Below are positions 27,401 to 36,839 of a DNA stretch of 64,000 bases, one piece after another; the first letter of the stretch is position 1, and every line of letters begins with the position of its first letter. Below the pieces are notes generated by a model that did not search any database, was not told the DNA's origin, and was given only the letters and a program-made list of their open reading frames with translations. The translations under genes were made by a program, and so were the position numbers. Origin of the DNA: Hahella sp. CCB-MM4 (GTDB lineage Bacteria; Pseudomonadota; Gammaproteobacteria; Pseudomonadales; Oleiphilaceae); contig NZ_MRYI01000006.1 in the NCBI RefSeq assembly GCF_002260525.1, forward strand, positions 213,291 to 277,290, in the 5' to 3' direction.

Positions 27401-28720
27401 ATGTTGCGCCGCGCTGTTCTTCTATACATAGGGGTACTGTCGTTACTGTGTCAGAGCGCTTTTGCTCTGACCGACGATGAGTTGTACCAGTTCACACCTG
27501 CAGACAAAGAGTTCCTGTCGCAATTTAACATCACGGACCTCGGTGCGCTTCCGGAAGCACCGGATAACAAATGGGCTGATAACGAAGATGCCGCCAATCT
27601 GGGAAAAGCGCTGTTCTTTGACAACCGCCTGAGCAAGAACCAGCAGGTGTCCTGTAGTCACTGTCACCAGCCCGACAAGTACTTTACTGATGGTTTGGCC
27701 CACTCGAACGGTATCGGCCAAACCCGTCGCAGTGCTCCTTCCATCCTTGGCATCGCCTACAGCCCCTGGATGTTCTGGGATGGCCGCAGAGACAGCCTGT
27801 GGGCTCAGGCATTGGGCCCCATGGAACACCCGGATGAACAAGGGCTGTCCCGGGGCGAGCTGGCCAGGAATGTGCTTGAGTACTACCCTGCGGAGTATGA
27901 GGCAATCTTCGGCAAACCAAAGCAGCCATCGCTGGATTTAAACGATATATCCCTGCCGGCTTCTCCCGCCGGTTCTGCTGAAGCCCAGTCAAACTGGAAC
28001 AAACTGGACAGTGACGAACAGGATGCCGTTAACCGCATATTTACCAATGTGGGTAAGGCCCTCATGGCTTATCAGAGAAAACTGAAACTGCCACCGGCTC
28101 CCTTCGATCAATTTATCGATGCTCTGAACGATAATAATATCGAACAGGCTAAAAGCCTCCTGACCCCATCTCAAGTTCGGGGACTACGCCTGTTCATGGG
28201 ACAAGCCAACTGCTCCAGCTGCCACAACGGGCCACTGTTTACCAACCACGAGTTCCACAATATCGGCGCTCCCGAAGCCAATGTCGAACATGTAGACCTG
28301 GGACGTTTTGAAGGTGTCAGCCTGCTCCGGGAAGACGAATTTACCTGCCTGTCGAGCTATAGCGACGCCAGCAGTGATCAATGCAAGGAAATGCGTTTCC
28401 TGAAAGTACAGGGGCCAGAGCTGGTAGGGGCAATCAAAACCCCGACTCTGCGCAATGTTGCGGCAACCGCCCCATACATGCAGGCAGGCCAGTTTGAAAC
28501 GCTGCAACAGGTGTTGGCGCACTATAATAAACCGACGCCTCCCTATTATGACCGTAAGCAGCATCCAAGCCGCCCTCACTTTGACGTACTTCCCCTTAAC
28601 CTGCAGGAGACCGATCTGCAGGACATCGAAGATTTTCTGCACTCGTTGACCTCACCGCTACCAGCAGGCGATCACTGGTGGCCGGTGGGGGAAACGGGTA
28701 GTCAGGAAATAACCCCCTAA
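27401..28720 (+). CDS. Di-haem cytochrome c peroxidase/MauG-like protein
   Basis: This 439-residue periplasmic protein has a signal peptide (1-22, SAFA) and two covalent haem sites, C85-S-H-C88-H89 and C271-S-S-C274-H275. Further family landmarks are LGKALFFDNRLSKNQQVSCS, MFWDGRRDSLWAQALGP and IKTPTLRNVAATAPYMQAGQF. Members reduce peroxide or oxidise protein-derived substrates. A strong AAGGAGA site precedes the ATG. The upstream FixH/YtkA-like gene is the likely partner, and the terminator downstream ends this transcript. Confidence 0.88.
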   Translation: MLRRAVLLYIGVLSLLCQSAFALTDDELYQFTPADKEFLSQFNITDLGALPEAPDNKWADNEDAANLGKALFFDNRLSKNQQVSCSHCHQPDKYFTDGLAHSNGIGQTRRSAPSILGIAYSPWMFWDGRRDSLWAQALGPMEHPDEQGLSRGELARNVLEYYPAEYEAIFGKPKQPSLDLNDISLPASPAGSAEAQSNWNKLDSDEQDAVNRIFTNVGKALMAYQRKLKLPPAPFDQFIDALNDNNIEQAKSLLTPSQVRGLRLFMGQANCSSCHNGPLFTNHEFHNIGAPEANVEHVDLGRFEGVSLLREDEFTCLSSYSDASSDQCKEMRFLKVQGPELVGAIKTPTLRNVAATAPYMQAGQFETLQQVLAHYNKPTPPYYDRKQHPSRPHFDVLPLNLQETDLQDIEDFLHSLTSPLPAGDHWWPVGETGSQEITP

Positions 28721-28740
28721 CTCCTTAAGTTAGCCGGTTT

Positions 28741-28775
28741 GGTAGTCGGACTGAAAAGTCCGGCTACCGTTTTTT
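28741..28775 (+). terminator. Rho-independent terminator after MauG-like gene
   Basis: A 12-bp stem ggtagtcggact / agtccggctacc (one wobble) with a GAAA loop is followed by G and six Ts. The T-run touches the stop codon of the convergent azlD-like gene. Confidence 0.85.
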
Positions 28776-29103
28776 AAATTTCTCCCAGCACCATTTTGGC
28801 GGCAACAAACAGACCGATTCCCAGCCCCACAACCACGATGGTTTTTCGGGTTACCAGGGATAGTGCGATGGTGCCGATTCCGGCCAGCAGGAAAGGGTCA
28901 TCAAGTCCAGAAGTCAGCTGCCCTTCATCAGACATGAATACGATGGGTACCCACATGGCCGTCAGCACAGAAGGCGCTGCGAACTGGAGCATTCTCTTTA
29001 TCGGGCCACCTAGCTTAAATGTCAGGGCGTTGGCCAGAAACAAATAGCGGCAGTAAAAGGTAATACCTGCCATCAGGACAATGGTCAGCCATATTATGTC
29101 CAT
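28774..29103 (-). CDS. azlD: AzlD family membrane protein
   Basis: This 109-residue protein with about four membrane helices fits the AzlD family: YCRYLF motif, LQFAAPSVLTAMWVPIVF and RKTIVVVGLGIG. AzlD is the small subunit of an AzlCD exporter that sheds branched-chain amino acids or analogues. It overlaps the azlC-like gene by 10 bases. Confidence 0.82.
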   Translation of the reverse strand: MDIIWLTIVLMAGITFYCRYLFLANALTFKLGGPIKRMLQFAAPSVLTAMWVPIVFMSDEGQLTSGLDDPFLLAGIGTIALSLVTRKTIVVVGLGIGLFVAAKMVLGEI

Positions 29104-29843
29104 GTGTCTTCTCCCTTCAAGGATACCAGGAATCCACTGACCATCCCCACCGCCGTGGCGATTACCAACCCGTTATTAATATTGAAATACTGACAGGCCA
29201 GCGCCGTTACTGCGCTGGCAATCACTGCGCCCAGTACAGGAAAGGAACGAATTTGGGGTACGACGATAGCAATAAATGTGGCGGCTATAGCAAACTCAAG
29301 ACCCAGTTGCTGCAGGTCGGGCAAGAGTTTCCCTGCCATGATTCCTGCAAAGGTCGCCAAATTCCATACCAGGTAGAACAGGAAGCCGGTTAGCAGTGAA
29401 TACAGGGGGCTGAATACCTTGTATCTAGCTTTGAACGCCATGGTGACAGCAAACATTTCGTCCGTCAGAAAAAAGGCCAGGGCAACACGCCAAGCCAATG
29501 AAAGCGGCCGTATATCATCTCGCAGCACGGCGGAATATAACAAATGTCTGGCACTGATAACTCCCGTGGACATCAAAATCGACGACAGGGAACCGGCGGC
29601 TCCGATGATGGAAATTCCAGCCAACTGTGCTGCACCGGCAAATACCAGCAACGACATAAACTGAGCCTGTAGTGGTGTTAATCCTGCTTCAACGGCCAAA
29701 GAGCCACACAAAACTCCCCAGGGTACGACCGCCAGCGCTAGCGGAAGTATGTCCATGGCAGCCTGGATAACCAGCCGATGGTTATCAAAGGAGTGGGATG
29801 TTTCAAATACACCCGTCTCATTGGAAGTACTGGGATCAGACAC
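29094..29843 (-). CDS. azlC: AzlC family amino-acid exporter subunit
   Basis: This inner-membrane protein of about 249 residues starts at GTG 29843 with AAGG 6-7 bases upstream. The longer frame to 30011 overlaps the AraC gene by nearly 100 bases and is unlikely. AzlC signatures are ALAVVPWGVLCGSLAVEAGL, QAQFMSLLVFAGAAQLAG, ISARHLLYSAVLRDDIRPL and FFLTDEMFAV. With AzlD it should export branched-chain amino acids. The AraC-type regulator lies immediately upstream on the same strand and probably controls the pair. Confidence 0.85.
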   Translation of the reverse strand: MSDPSTSNETGVFETSHSFDNHRLVIQAAMDILPLALAVVPWGVLCGSLAVEAGLTPLQAQFMSLLVFAGAAQLAGISIIGAAGSLSSILMSTGVISARHLLYSAVLRDDIRPLSLAWRVALAFFLTDEMFAVTMAFKARYKVFSPLYSLLTGFLFYLVWNLATFAGIMAGKLLPDLQQLGLEFAIAATFIAIVVPQIRSFPVLGAVIASAVTALACQYFNINNGLVIATAVGMVSGFLVSLKGEDTWT

Positions 29844-29913
29844 GATATCTACCTTAGCAATGGCGAACTCTTTGGCTTTAAGACCAGATAGCTTATCGTT
29901 GCTCAGGTTGAGC

Positions 29914-30756
29914 TTATAGTAAGATCTTGCTCTGTTGCTGATAGCGCCCGGGAGTGGTCCCCAAAGCACGCTTGAAATGCAGGCTGAAATGGCTTTGGTC
30001 GTGGAAACCACATTCCACTGCCACTTGAGCGGGCTTATGCCCCAATTTCAACATATTTTTTGCCAGCTTCAATCTGGCCTGTATCTGGTAACCATGAGGG
30101 GCCAGGCCAAACTGCTTCTTGAATTGACGAACCAGGTGATAGGGGCTCAAACCTGCCAGGCCGGACAACTCCCGCAGTGAAATATCCATCGCTGGCTGAC
30201 TATCGATAAAGTCTTTGACCAAATATAAGGCTCTCTGTGCCGGAGGAACCTCTTTGGGAGTCTGTCGTGTCCGGGAGTGCCGGAGCACCAGCCCCGTCAT
30301 GACCGCATAAAGAATCGTTTCAGTCAGTAGTTTGCTGCCGCCGCTATCCATGTGAGAAAAGAGAAGACGCAGCTGACCTGCCATAAACGGATCATTAACT
30401 ACTGCTTCTGGAAAGTACGGAACACCGTTGCTATCCCTGAACAGGTCCTTACATACTTCCGCAAACTGTTCCGGTCGCGGATAAAAAGCCCGATACGCCC
30501 AGCCACCAGATGAGGCAGACTCGCCGGTGTGAACATCATCTGCATTCACCAGAATTAGGCTGTCCTCTCCTGCCACATGATTATCGCCGGTGCGAAAAAA
30601 ACGCTGCGCTCCGCGATCAATGACACCAATGGTGTAACCTTCATGCACATGTCTGGCAAAGTTCTGCTTTAGGTATTGGGCGCGCACGAACTCCAGACCA
30701 TCCAGTACGTCCAAGGTACCAAAGTCTGCTTTCTCTGAAGTACGGTCATTAGCCAT
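29914..30756 (-). CDS. AraC family transcriptional regulator
   Basis: This 280-residue regulator has an N-terminal cupin-like ligand domain (HVHEGYTIGVIDRGAQRFF, then LILVNADDVHTGE) and a C-terminal double-HTH (about 185-275: ISLRELSGLAGLSPYHLVRQFKK, then QVAVECGFHDQSHFSLHFKR). This architecture is typical of regulators next to AzlCD or LysE exporters. It probably senses an amino acid and activates the downstream exporter genes, though that target is inferred from position. Confidence 0.87.
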   Translation of the reverse strand: MANDRTSEKADFGTLDVLDGLEFVRAQYLKQNFARHVHEGYTIGVIDRGAQRFFRTGDNHVAGEDSLILVNADDVHTGESASSGGWAYRAFYPRPEQFAEVCKDLFRDSNGVPYFPEAVVNDPFMAGQLRLLFSHMDSGGSKLLTETILYAVMTGLVLRHSRTRQTPKEVPPAQRALYLVKDFIDSQPAMDISLRELSGLAGLSPYHLVRQFKKQFGLAPHGYQIQARLKLAKNMLKLGHKPAQVAVECGFHDQSHFSLHFKRALGTTPGRYQQQSKILL

Positions 30757-30977
30757 GGTTTACGTCCGGCATGTTACAGATTGCCTCAGGATGCTCTCTT
30801 GATTCTGAAATTTCTTGTATAAAATTGCGCCCTGGAAGCTGATCAAGTTTCATTTCCCATTAACAGAAACGTTTTAACAGATATATGAAATCACATCCAT
30901 GCTCACATCCTATACTTGAGTTTTAAAAAGCAAACCACGAAGATCAACCAACTTTTGACAGCACAATAAGGACACTC

Positions 30978-32588
30978 ATGAGAACGCGTTTTTTTAAAAC
31001 CACCCTCATTACCGGAGGCATCATACTAATCCTGGGGCTGATCTGGTCCGGGTTCTGGTGGTTACTCCTACCTATTGCCGCCGTGCTGGGCATAGGCTTG
31101 TATGATGCCAGCCAAACTAAACATACCTTACGCCGTAACTTTCCCTTTATCGGCCGTGGACGTTGGATGATGGAGTTGGCACGGCCTTTCATACAACAAT
31201 ACTTCATTGAATCTGAGGTGAACGGACGCCCGGTCAGCCGTATGTTCCGTTCGATCGTCTACCAACGTGCCAAGGGGGATATTTCCAGCAACCCCTATGG
31301 TACTAAAATTCACACCTATGATTCTGGCTATGAGTGGATCACCCACTCAATCTGTGCATTGAACATCGAGGATATCAATACCGATCCACGGGTTCTTATC
31401 GGCGGCCCGGATTGCCGCCACCCTTACAATGCCAGCCTCCTGAATATTTCAGCCATGAGCTTCGGGGCATTAAGCAAGAACGCCATCATGGCACTGAACA
31501 AAGGTGCCGGGCTAGGCGGCTTTGCCCACAACACCGGCGAAGGCGGCTTGTCCGATTACCATCTGAAACACGGTGGAGACATTATCTGGCAGATCGGAAC
31601 CGGATACTTCGGTTGCCGTACCCCTGAGGGCGGATTTTCTGAGGACGCGTTCCAGAAAAAGGCCGCCCACGATGCCGTCAAAATGATAGAGATCAAGCTG
31701 TCCCAAGGCGCTAAGCCTGGCCATGGTGGAATATTGCCCGCGGACAAAAACTCGCCGGAAATCGCCGGCATCCGATTGGTCTCCCCTCACACAGATGTTA
31801 TTTCCCCGTCGTCGCACAGCGCATTTTCCACGCCTGTCGGTCTGCTTCATTTTGTCCAAAAGCTAAGGGAGCTGTCCGGCGGTAAGCCTGTAGGTTTCAA
31901 ACTGTGTATAGGACGTCAGAGTGAATTCATCGCCATCTGCAAGGCCATGATCGAGACCAATATCAAACCGGACTTTATTACCGTTGATGGTGGCGAAGGG
32001 GGAACCGGTGCAGCTCCGCTGGAATACAGCAACTCCGTGGGAATGCCTCTGCGGGACGCCATCGCTTTTGTGGCCGACACCTTGACCGGTTTTGGGCTGA
32101 AGCAGGACATAAAAATCATCGCCTCGGGCAAAGTGTTTACGGCCTTCCATCTTATTCGCTGTCTGGCTCTGGGTGCCGATCTTTGTAACAGTGCCCGTGG
32201 AATGATGTTGGCTCTGGGTTGTGTCCAGTCTCTGGTATGCAACACCAACCGTTGCCCAACCGGTATTGCCACTCAGGATCCTGAGTTGAGTGACGGCCTT
32301 CATGTGGAAGACAAAGCCGAACGGGTGGCTCGTTTTCACAAGGAAACTGTCCATGCAGCGGTAGATATCGCCTCATCAGCGGGCCTTAAAAGTCCGTCAG
32401 AAGTCACCCGCACCCATCTGTTCCGCAGGATTAACCAGCAGCAGATCAGACGATTGGATGAAATTTTTCCTTATCAGAAACAAGGTTCCTTTCTGGAAGA
32501 GCCATACCCGGATACCTATCGGCATTATATTTTGGAGGCTTCTCCCGAGTCCTTTACTCCCTCTGGATACATTGCTCTGGTCAATTGA
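30978..32588 (+). CDS. FMN-binding glutamate synthase family protein (GltB2-like), membrane-anchored
   Basis: This 536-residue protein has one or two N-terminal membrane helices (about 8-45) and the FMN-binding TIM barrel of glutamate synthase: ISAMSFGALSKNAIMALNKGA, GEGGLSDYHL, GAKPGHGGILP, ITVDGGEGGTGAAPLEY and a Cys-containing segment CVQSLVCNTNRCPTG. It lacks the glutamine amidotransferase domain, so it is not a full GOGAT. Related stand-alone proteins have unclear physiological reactions. AAGGA precedes the ATG. It is divergent from the AraC gene with a 221-base gap. Confidence 0.88.
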   Translation: MRTRFFKTTLITGGIILILGLIWSGFWWLLLPIAAVLGIGLYDASQTKHTLRRNFPFIGRGRWMMELARPFIQQYFIESEVNGRPVSRMFRSIVYQRAKGDISSNPYGTKIHTYDSGYEWITHSICALNIEDINTDPRVLIGGPDCRHPYNASLLNISAMSFGALSKNAIMALNKGAGLGGFAHNTGEGGLSDYHLKHGGDIIWQIGTGYFGCRTPEGGFSEDAFQKKAAHDAVKMIEIKLSQGAKPGHGGILPADKNSPEIAGIRLVSPHTDVISPSSHSAFSTPVGLLHFVQKLRELSGGKPVGFKLCIGRQSEFIAICKAMIETNIKPDFITVDGGEGGTGAAPLEYSNSVGMPLRDAIAFVADTLTGFGLKQDIKIIASGKVFTAFHLIRCLALGADLCNSARGMMLALGCVQSLVCNTNRCPTGIATQDPELSDGLHVEDKAERVARFHKETVHAAVDIASSAGLKSPSEVTRTHLFRRINQQQIRRLDEIFPYQKQGSFLEEPYPDTYRHYILEASPESFTPSGYIALVN

Positions 32589-32604
32589 TTTCTGTGACGC
32601 GGGA

Positions 32605-33375
32605 TCAATCCGTCATCCAGCGCAGTGCAATGTTATCAAGCCGACCATCTGCTCGCAGATGGTCGAGCGCTGACTGCCACGCCAAAACAGTTTCATCAGG
32701 TGTTGCCAGCGAGAAAGCGATATATTTAGGCTGTTTTTTCAACTCATACACTATTTTCAGCTGACTGGGCTTAATACCTTCCTGACGGGCGAGGTAGAAC
32801 CCCACCACATCAACCGATACCCACAGGTCCAGATATCCCTTGATCAACTTTGTGGGATTGGTTTTATCACTTCCGGCATTGCTGACAAGGTTTTTAAACC
32901 CCTCTCCCAGCAGATACTTTTCCGCCGAATAGCCCTGAACCGTGCCGATATGGTCAACCTGTCGGGCATCTGCCAGTGTTTTGATATCAATTCCTGAATC
33001 CCGGCGTGAGAAAAAAACCAGATTTGAAATGGTTATTGGGCCTACCCACTTGAATAAAGGCTCGCGCTCCGCTGTCCGGGTAATTGTAAATAACGCTGAC
33101 GCCCCATCACCCGAGATATTTTTTAATCCGCGCTTCCAAGGAACGGATTGAATAGGGAAATCGACTTGCAGCTCCCCCATAATCTCTCGCACAACGTCCA
33201 CCGCCAGCCCCTTGGCCTGGCCATCCTCGGTAAAGCAAAAGGGGGGATATTCAGAAATGTACAATTGAAGGCCGGACACAGGGGACGTCGGTGAGTCAGC
33301 CATCGAGTCACTGGAGGACAGAGCATAAATAGCCATGCTTATGACAAAGAGCACCGGCACTCGAATACTTAACAT
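32605..33375 (-). CDS. Periplasmic solute-binding protein, family 3-like
   Basis: This protein of about 256 residues from ATG 33375 (or 260 from GTG 33387) has a signal peptide ending DSMA. An SBP_bac_3-like fold follows (YISEYPPFCFTEDGQAKGLAVDVVREIM, SVPWKRGLKNI, VQGYSAEKYLLGEG). Similar orphan proteins bind amino acids or are of unknown ligand. No permease or ATPase gene is adjacent. It converges with the glutamate-synthase-like gene, 16 bases away. Confidence 0.78.
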   Translation of the reverse strand: MLSIRVPVLFVISMAIYALSSSDSMADSPTSPVSGLQLYISEYPPFCFTEDGQAKGLAVDVVREIMGELQVDFPIQSVPWKRGLKNISGDGASALFTITRTAEREPLFKWVGPITISNLVFFSRRDSGIDIKTLADARQVDHIGTVQGYSAEKYLLGEGFKNLVSNAGSDKTNPTKLIKGYLDLWVSVDVVGFYLARQEGIKPSQLKIVYELKKQPKYIAFSLATPDETVLAWQSALDHLRADGRLDNIALRWMTD

Positions 33376-33570
33376 CAATCCGGACACCTATCGTTCTAGC
33401 GGTTTTTAAATGAAGGCCTCCCTATCCAACACTTCTAGAATTATAGTTACCGCTCACATGTCTGGCTATTTTTTAACCACACCTATCATCCTGAGATCTT
33501 TCAGCCGACCCCGGGACAGCTTTCTCCGGGGCCTGTTTTTCTACTTTAAACTCATGGTTTTTGTCCCAAA

Positions 33571-33710
33571 GTCGTGGATTTCTGTCTTCAGACCATTGCT
33601 TCAATCCCACGACTACTGGCCCGATCTCCAGACTACTGACTCAACCTCCAGACTACTGACTCAACCTCCAGACAATGGATTCAGCCTCCAGAGCCCGGCT
33701 TTTATCTCCG
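33571..33710. repeat. 20-bp degenerate tandem repeat, seven units
   Basis: Seven exact-period units of 20 bp run from 33571 to 33710. The unit at 33651 (gactactgactcaacctcca) is identical to the preceding unit at 33631, and the outer units are increasingly diverged. The array ends 13 bases before the endonuclease gene stop. Frames across it are open only because of low complexity and are not treated as genes. Confidence 0.85.
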
Positions 33711-33723
33711 GACCCTAGAATGA

Positions 33724-34932
33724 CTATTTCCCCCAAATGAGTCCGGCAAATTCGGGATAGTCCACAAATGGGTTTCTATTCCCCTGGAAACCGTATGCAG
33801 CTTCGTTTCGGTCCTTCTCCTTCTGACTGACAGGATCCTGCTGATGCCAGGCCAGCAACAAATTCAGAAACCAGGGTTCAAACACCTGATTACTGCTGCC
33901 GTTCAGAACCGCATCACTGTAGGTCGTATTGTTTTCCCAACCGGCAATGACATTTTGATATCGGGTGGCCATGTAAAAATATGCCCGGGCAACATCGCCT
34001 TTAAACTCATCAATGGGTTCAAATACTGTTCCGGTGTATCCAAGTCCCGAAGCCGCCGCCCCAAGCTTTGATCCGTTAGAGGATATATAGGTGGTCACTC
34101 CAACTTCGCCGTAGGGGTAACTCCCACGCTTGGCATTGACGTATCCGTCTGTGGCAAAGATGTGGTGAATGTCAGAGTTCATAGGCTCTCGGGCTCCACC
34201 GAACCAGCTCCGTGGGAAAGAGTGCTCCCGGTTATAGCAATCTCCTTCGCTATTGTAGCTACCACACTGATCAGTTGACCTGGCAAAAACATAAGGGTCG
34301 CTGCCCTCAGGGTTTTCAGAATAGATATCTAAAATAGAGCCATCATTTTCAAAATAGCTATCCAATTCCTGCTCCCGATAAAAACTCCATAAAGCGCTAT
34401 ATCCCTGTGAAGAATGGTCTTTGATAATGTTATAGAGCGCTGTCTTTAACGCATAACCTGTGGTGCCCTCAGCATCCTTGTAGTATTCACTAAGGTCAGG
34501 CAATCCGTCTGAATCTTCAATCGTAAATCCGGCAGTTTCACTGTTTCCGAAACTTCCCCCGCTGACCAGAGCCTTACCATCCACAGAAATAGCATAGGAA
34601 CCCTGCCCATATTGGCAGCAAATACCATCTCCATAGGTATCAAAAATAGTAAAACTGTAGGAGCCATTGGCCAGACAAAAGTCTTCCGTGTAGACCGTGT
34701 TGTCACTGTAATTGGCGCCGCTGTAGAGTGTCTGGAAGTTGCTGTCCGTCAGTTGCCAGCTGGTCTCACTGCCATAATCATCCGTCACGAGGGTTAATCT
34801 GGCGACAGTATCCGGGCAGGCACCGGCCGAGGATTCCGCCATTTGTCCCTGCAGACTCACGTCAGCCGCCCACACGACCGCGCTCCCCCACAATCCCACT
34901 ATCATTCCTGTGACTGCTAATAGCTTATTCAT
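33724..34932 (-). CDS. Secreted endonuclease I family nuclease
   Basis: This protein of about 402 residues has a signal peptide ending VVWA. An N-terminal beta domain with paired cysteines (about 25-145; CPDTVARLTLVTDDYGSETSW, FDTYGDGICCQYGQG) leads to an endonuclease I domain (about 160-402). The latter carries the catalytic NREHSFPRSWF and DIHHIFATDGYVNAKRG motifs of extracellular or periplasmic DNases. It degrades double-stranded DNA, probably for nutrient use or biofilm remodelling. The start is the second of two adjacent ATGs (34935 possible). Confidence 0.87.
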   Translation of the reverse strand: MNKLLAVTGMIVGLWGSAVVWAADVSLQGQMAESSAGACPDTVARLTLVTDDYGSETSWQLTDSNFQTLYSGANYSDNTVYTEDFCLANGSYSFTIFDTYGDGICCQYGQGSYAISVDGKALVSGGSFGNSETAGFTIEDSDGLPDLSEYYKDAEGTTGYALKTALYNIIKDHSSQGYSALWSFYREQELDSYFENDGSILDIYSENPEGSDPYVFARSTDQCGSYNSEGDCYNREHSFPRSWFGGAREPMNSDIHHIFATDGYVNAKRGSYPYGEVGVTTYISSNGSKLGAAASGLGYTGTVFEPIDEFKGDVARAYFYMATRYQNVIAGWENNTTYSDAVLNGSSNQVFEPWFLNLLLAWHQQDPVSQKEKDRNEAAYGFQGNRNPFVDYPEFAGLIWGK

Positions 34933-35294
34933 CATCCCACCTTCTCATCATTTATTTGAACAATCCTGTCCGTACGGTCAGATATAAACAGCCAATCTAT
35001 CTCGGGCAGATGACACCTTATGTGCTTTTGTATTACACCCTGAGAAGCTGAGAAAAAGTATGGAGAACAGCACAAATTATCAAAAAGTCACTCTGTCACG
35101 TCGTTAGAGCAACGCGGATTCATATCAATATGAGAACACAGGACTTAAGCAGGACCTGCCCCGGGTCCAGGGAGACTTAGAGAGGGAAGCACGAGAATAT
35201 CCGGACCGACCAGAGGGGGAAGATCCCGGTTCTATAGCCGGGAAAATTTGTTTCGATAAGGAAGATTTTTAACCGGAACTTCAGGATGGAAGCA
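34933..35294 (-). other. Gene-free stretch
   Basis: These 362 bases lie between the endonuclease and saccharopine-dehydrogenase-like genes. They must carry the promoter of the endonuclease gene. I see no further structure or ORF. Confidence 0.5.
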
Positions 35295-36419
35295 TCAGGT
35301 TATATCGACAGAATCCGTAACTACACGCCATTCGATATCCAGCTCACGCATGGCATTAAGATATTCATCCAGGGTGATTAGTCCAATGCACGGCATTGCT
35401 CCTCTTTTTTCGACTTTCCCTCGGGCCAGCTTTATCGCCATGAGTATGGAAGGAATACTGGGGATGTAGAGGCCGTCCCCGTGCCGGGCGACAATTTCAA
35501 ACAAAAGACGTTTGGCATGACCGCGATCATCCTCGCCCTTCAGATCCATAAAAAACCCCGTGTTGTCCTTCCCGAAAGGATCAAACAGTCGGGCAATTTT
35601 CAGCAGATATGGCGTCATGGGCTGCAGAGGAGGAAATAGCTTTATTCTGGCCAGTCCAGACAGGGCAAAGAGCACCAGATGAAGGAATTTCAGTTCCAGA
35701 CCTGCCTGAAACCTGATGTTCTTCAAGGTTGGGTAGTACTTTGGGAACAAAGCCAGGTCCGGTATGTCACAGTTTCCCAGCATTCGTTTATTCAGCCCCC
35801 AGAATCGCCTGTTTCTCAGGCCAAGCCAACCGTAGACCGAGGTTTCTTTGCCATCACGGAGAGTTTTAAAAGGCTTACCGGCATAGCTGAGAACTGCCGC
35901 AGTGGTTGCCAGTCCGCGATTGGTCAGCTGGGCCGTGGCGATCCCATAATCAACGGATTCAAGACGCTCAAACTGGGAGATATACGCATCGATAATTGCA
36001 CTGGTCAATGTCGGAACAGAACTAGCTCCGCTACATACAAGCACATTGCGGGCTTTGGCCGCGTCGTCCAGTTGATTGATGCCGGCCACAAACGCCCTGG
36101 CATCAGCCAGATCAATATAATGACATCCCTGTCCGATACACGCCCGGGCGACGTCATAGCCCTGGGATTGGTATGGACCAGACGTGTGAATAACGATATC
36201 CGGAACAACCTCCGCTAAGGCCTCTGTCAGGTTTCCATGGATGTCGATACAGACGCTTTCAGCAGGGTGAACCGTATCCAGAGCAGCGGCGTGACTTCTG
36301 GCTTTATGAATATCCCGACCGGCAATGATCAGTTGCAGATCCTGTTCACGCGCGAGCATACCTGAAATAAAGCGGCCAAAATTTCCGTAACCACCGATAA
36401 TCAAAATTCTCTTTGGCAT
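35295..36419 (-). CDS. Saccharopine dehydrogenase-like NAD(P)-binding protein
   Basis: This 374-residue protein begins with a Rossmann motif IIGGYGNFGRFI (GxGxxG-like). HTSGPYQSQGYDVARAC and CHYIDLADARAF follow, typical of the saccharopine dehydrogenase/homospermidine synthase NAD(P)-binding fold. The C-terminal half has hydrophobic stretches (about 235-275). Family members are oxidoreductases or trans-acting reductases in lipid or amino-acid metabolism. No neighbour indicates the substrate. Confidence 0.8.
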   Translation of the reverse strand: MPKRILIIGGYGNFGRFISGMLAREQDLQLIIAGRDIHKARSHAAALDTVHPAESVCIDIHGNLTEALAEVVPDIVIHTSGPYQSQGYDVARACIGQGCHYIDLADARAFVAGINQLDDAAKARNVLVCSGASSVPTLTSAIIDAYISQFERLESVDYGIATAQLTNRGLATTAAVLSYAGKPFKTLRDGKETSVYGWLGLRNRRFWGLNKRMLGNCDIPDLALFPKYYPTLKNIRFQAGLELKFLHLVLFALSGLARIKLFPPLQPMTPYLLKIARLFDPFGKDNTGFFMDLKGEDDRGHAKRLLFEIVARHGDGLYIPSIPSILMAIKLARGKVEKRGAMPCIGLITLDEYLNAMRELDIEWRVVTDSVDIT

Positions 36420-36454
36420 TTCAAGTCATTCATCAGATTAAACAGAGAAGCACC

Positions 36455-36736
36455 AGGGTCTGTTGAGGTTTCGCCATCATCACTGCTGGAGACCATTTTT
36501 GCGATCCGGCTAGCGGTTCGCCGCCCGGGCGGAAGGAGCATAGTGTAGTTACTCTACATAAGCGACTGACAACGACGCTGGGCACAAAAATGGTTCCAGC
36601 CCGAAGGGTTGCGCCTGAAAAAGCGCCATTCGTCGTCACTCGTCGCTCATTTGGAATAACCAAACCACACTCCTCGTTCCTAGCCTGACGCTTTTTCAGG
36701 CGCAACAGTGGCGATAGCGAAACCTCAACAGACCCT
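36455..36736. mobile_element. MITE-like element with about 20-bp terminal inverted repeats
   Basis: The 282-bp element is bounded by agggtctgttgaggtttcgc (36455-36474) and its exact reverse complement (36717-36736). Inside is a second inverted pair, gttgcgcctgaaaaagcg (near 36607) and cgctttttcaggcgcaac (36690-36707). No transposase is encoded; the frame through it has no similarity to known proteins. No clear target-site duplication is visible. It looks like a non-autonomous insertion element between two genes. Confidence 0.7.
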
Positions 36737-36789
36737 AGAATACTCCTGTGAAGCCACTCTTTTCAAAATCAAATTGAATAACGTCACCA

Positions 36790-36816
36790 AAAAGAGGCCG
36801 GCAAGAAACGCCGGCC
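36790..36816 (-). terminator. Rho-independent terminator of the S8 protease gene
   Basis: On the minus strand a 7-bp stem GGCCGGC / GCCGGCC is followed by TCTTTTT, 24 bases past the protease stop codon. Confidence 0.85.
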
Positions 36817-36839
36817 TTCTATCCAAGATGGATACTAAT

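Noticed and set aside
33571..33710. Possible CRISPR-like array
   Set aside because: Units are contiguous, with no unique spacers between repeats, so it is a tandem repeat.
33410..33718. 102-residue plus-strand frame
   Set aside because: It runs through the 20-bp degenerate tandem repeat and has low-complexity translation.
36433..36705. 90-residue minus-strand frame within the MITE-like element
   Set aside because: It shows no transposase motif; it is an accidental frame in a non-coding inverted-repeat element.
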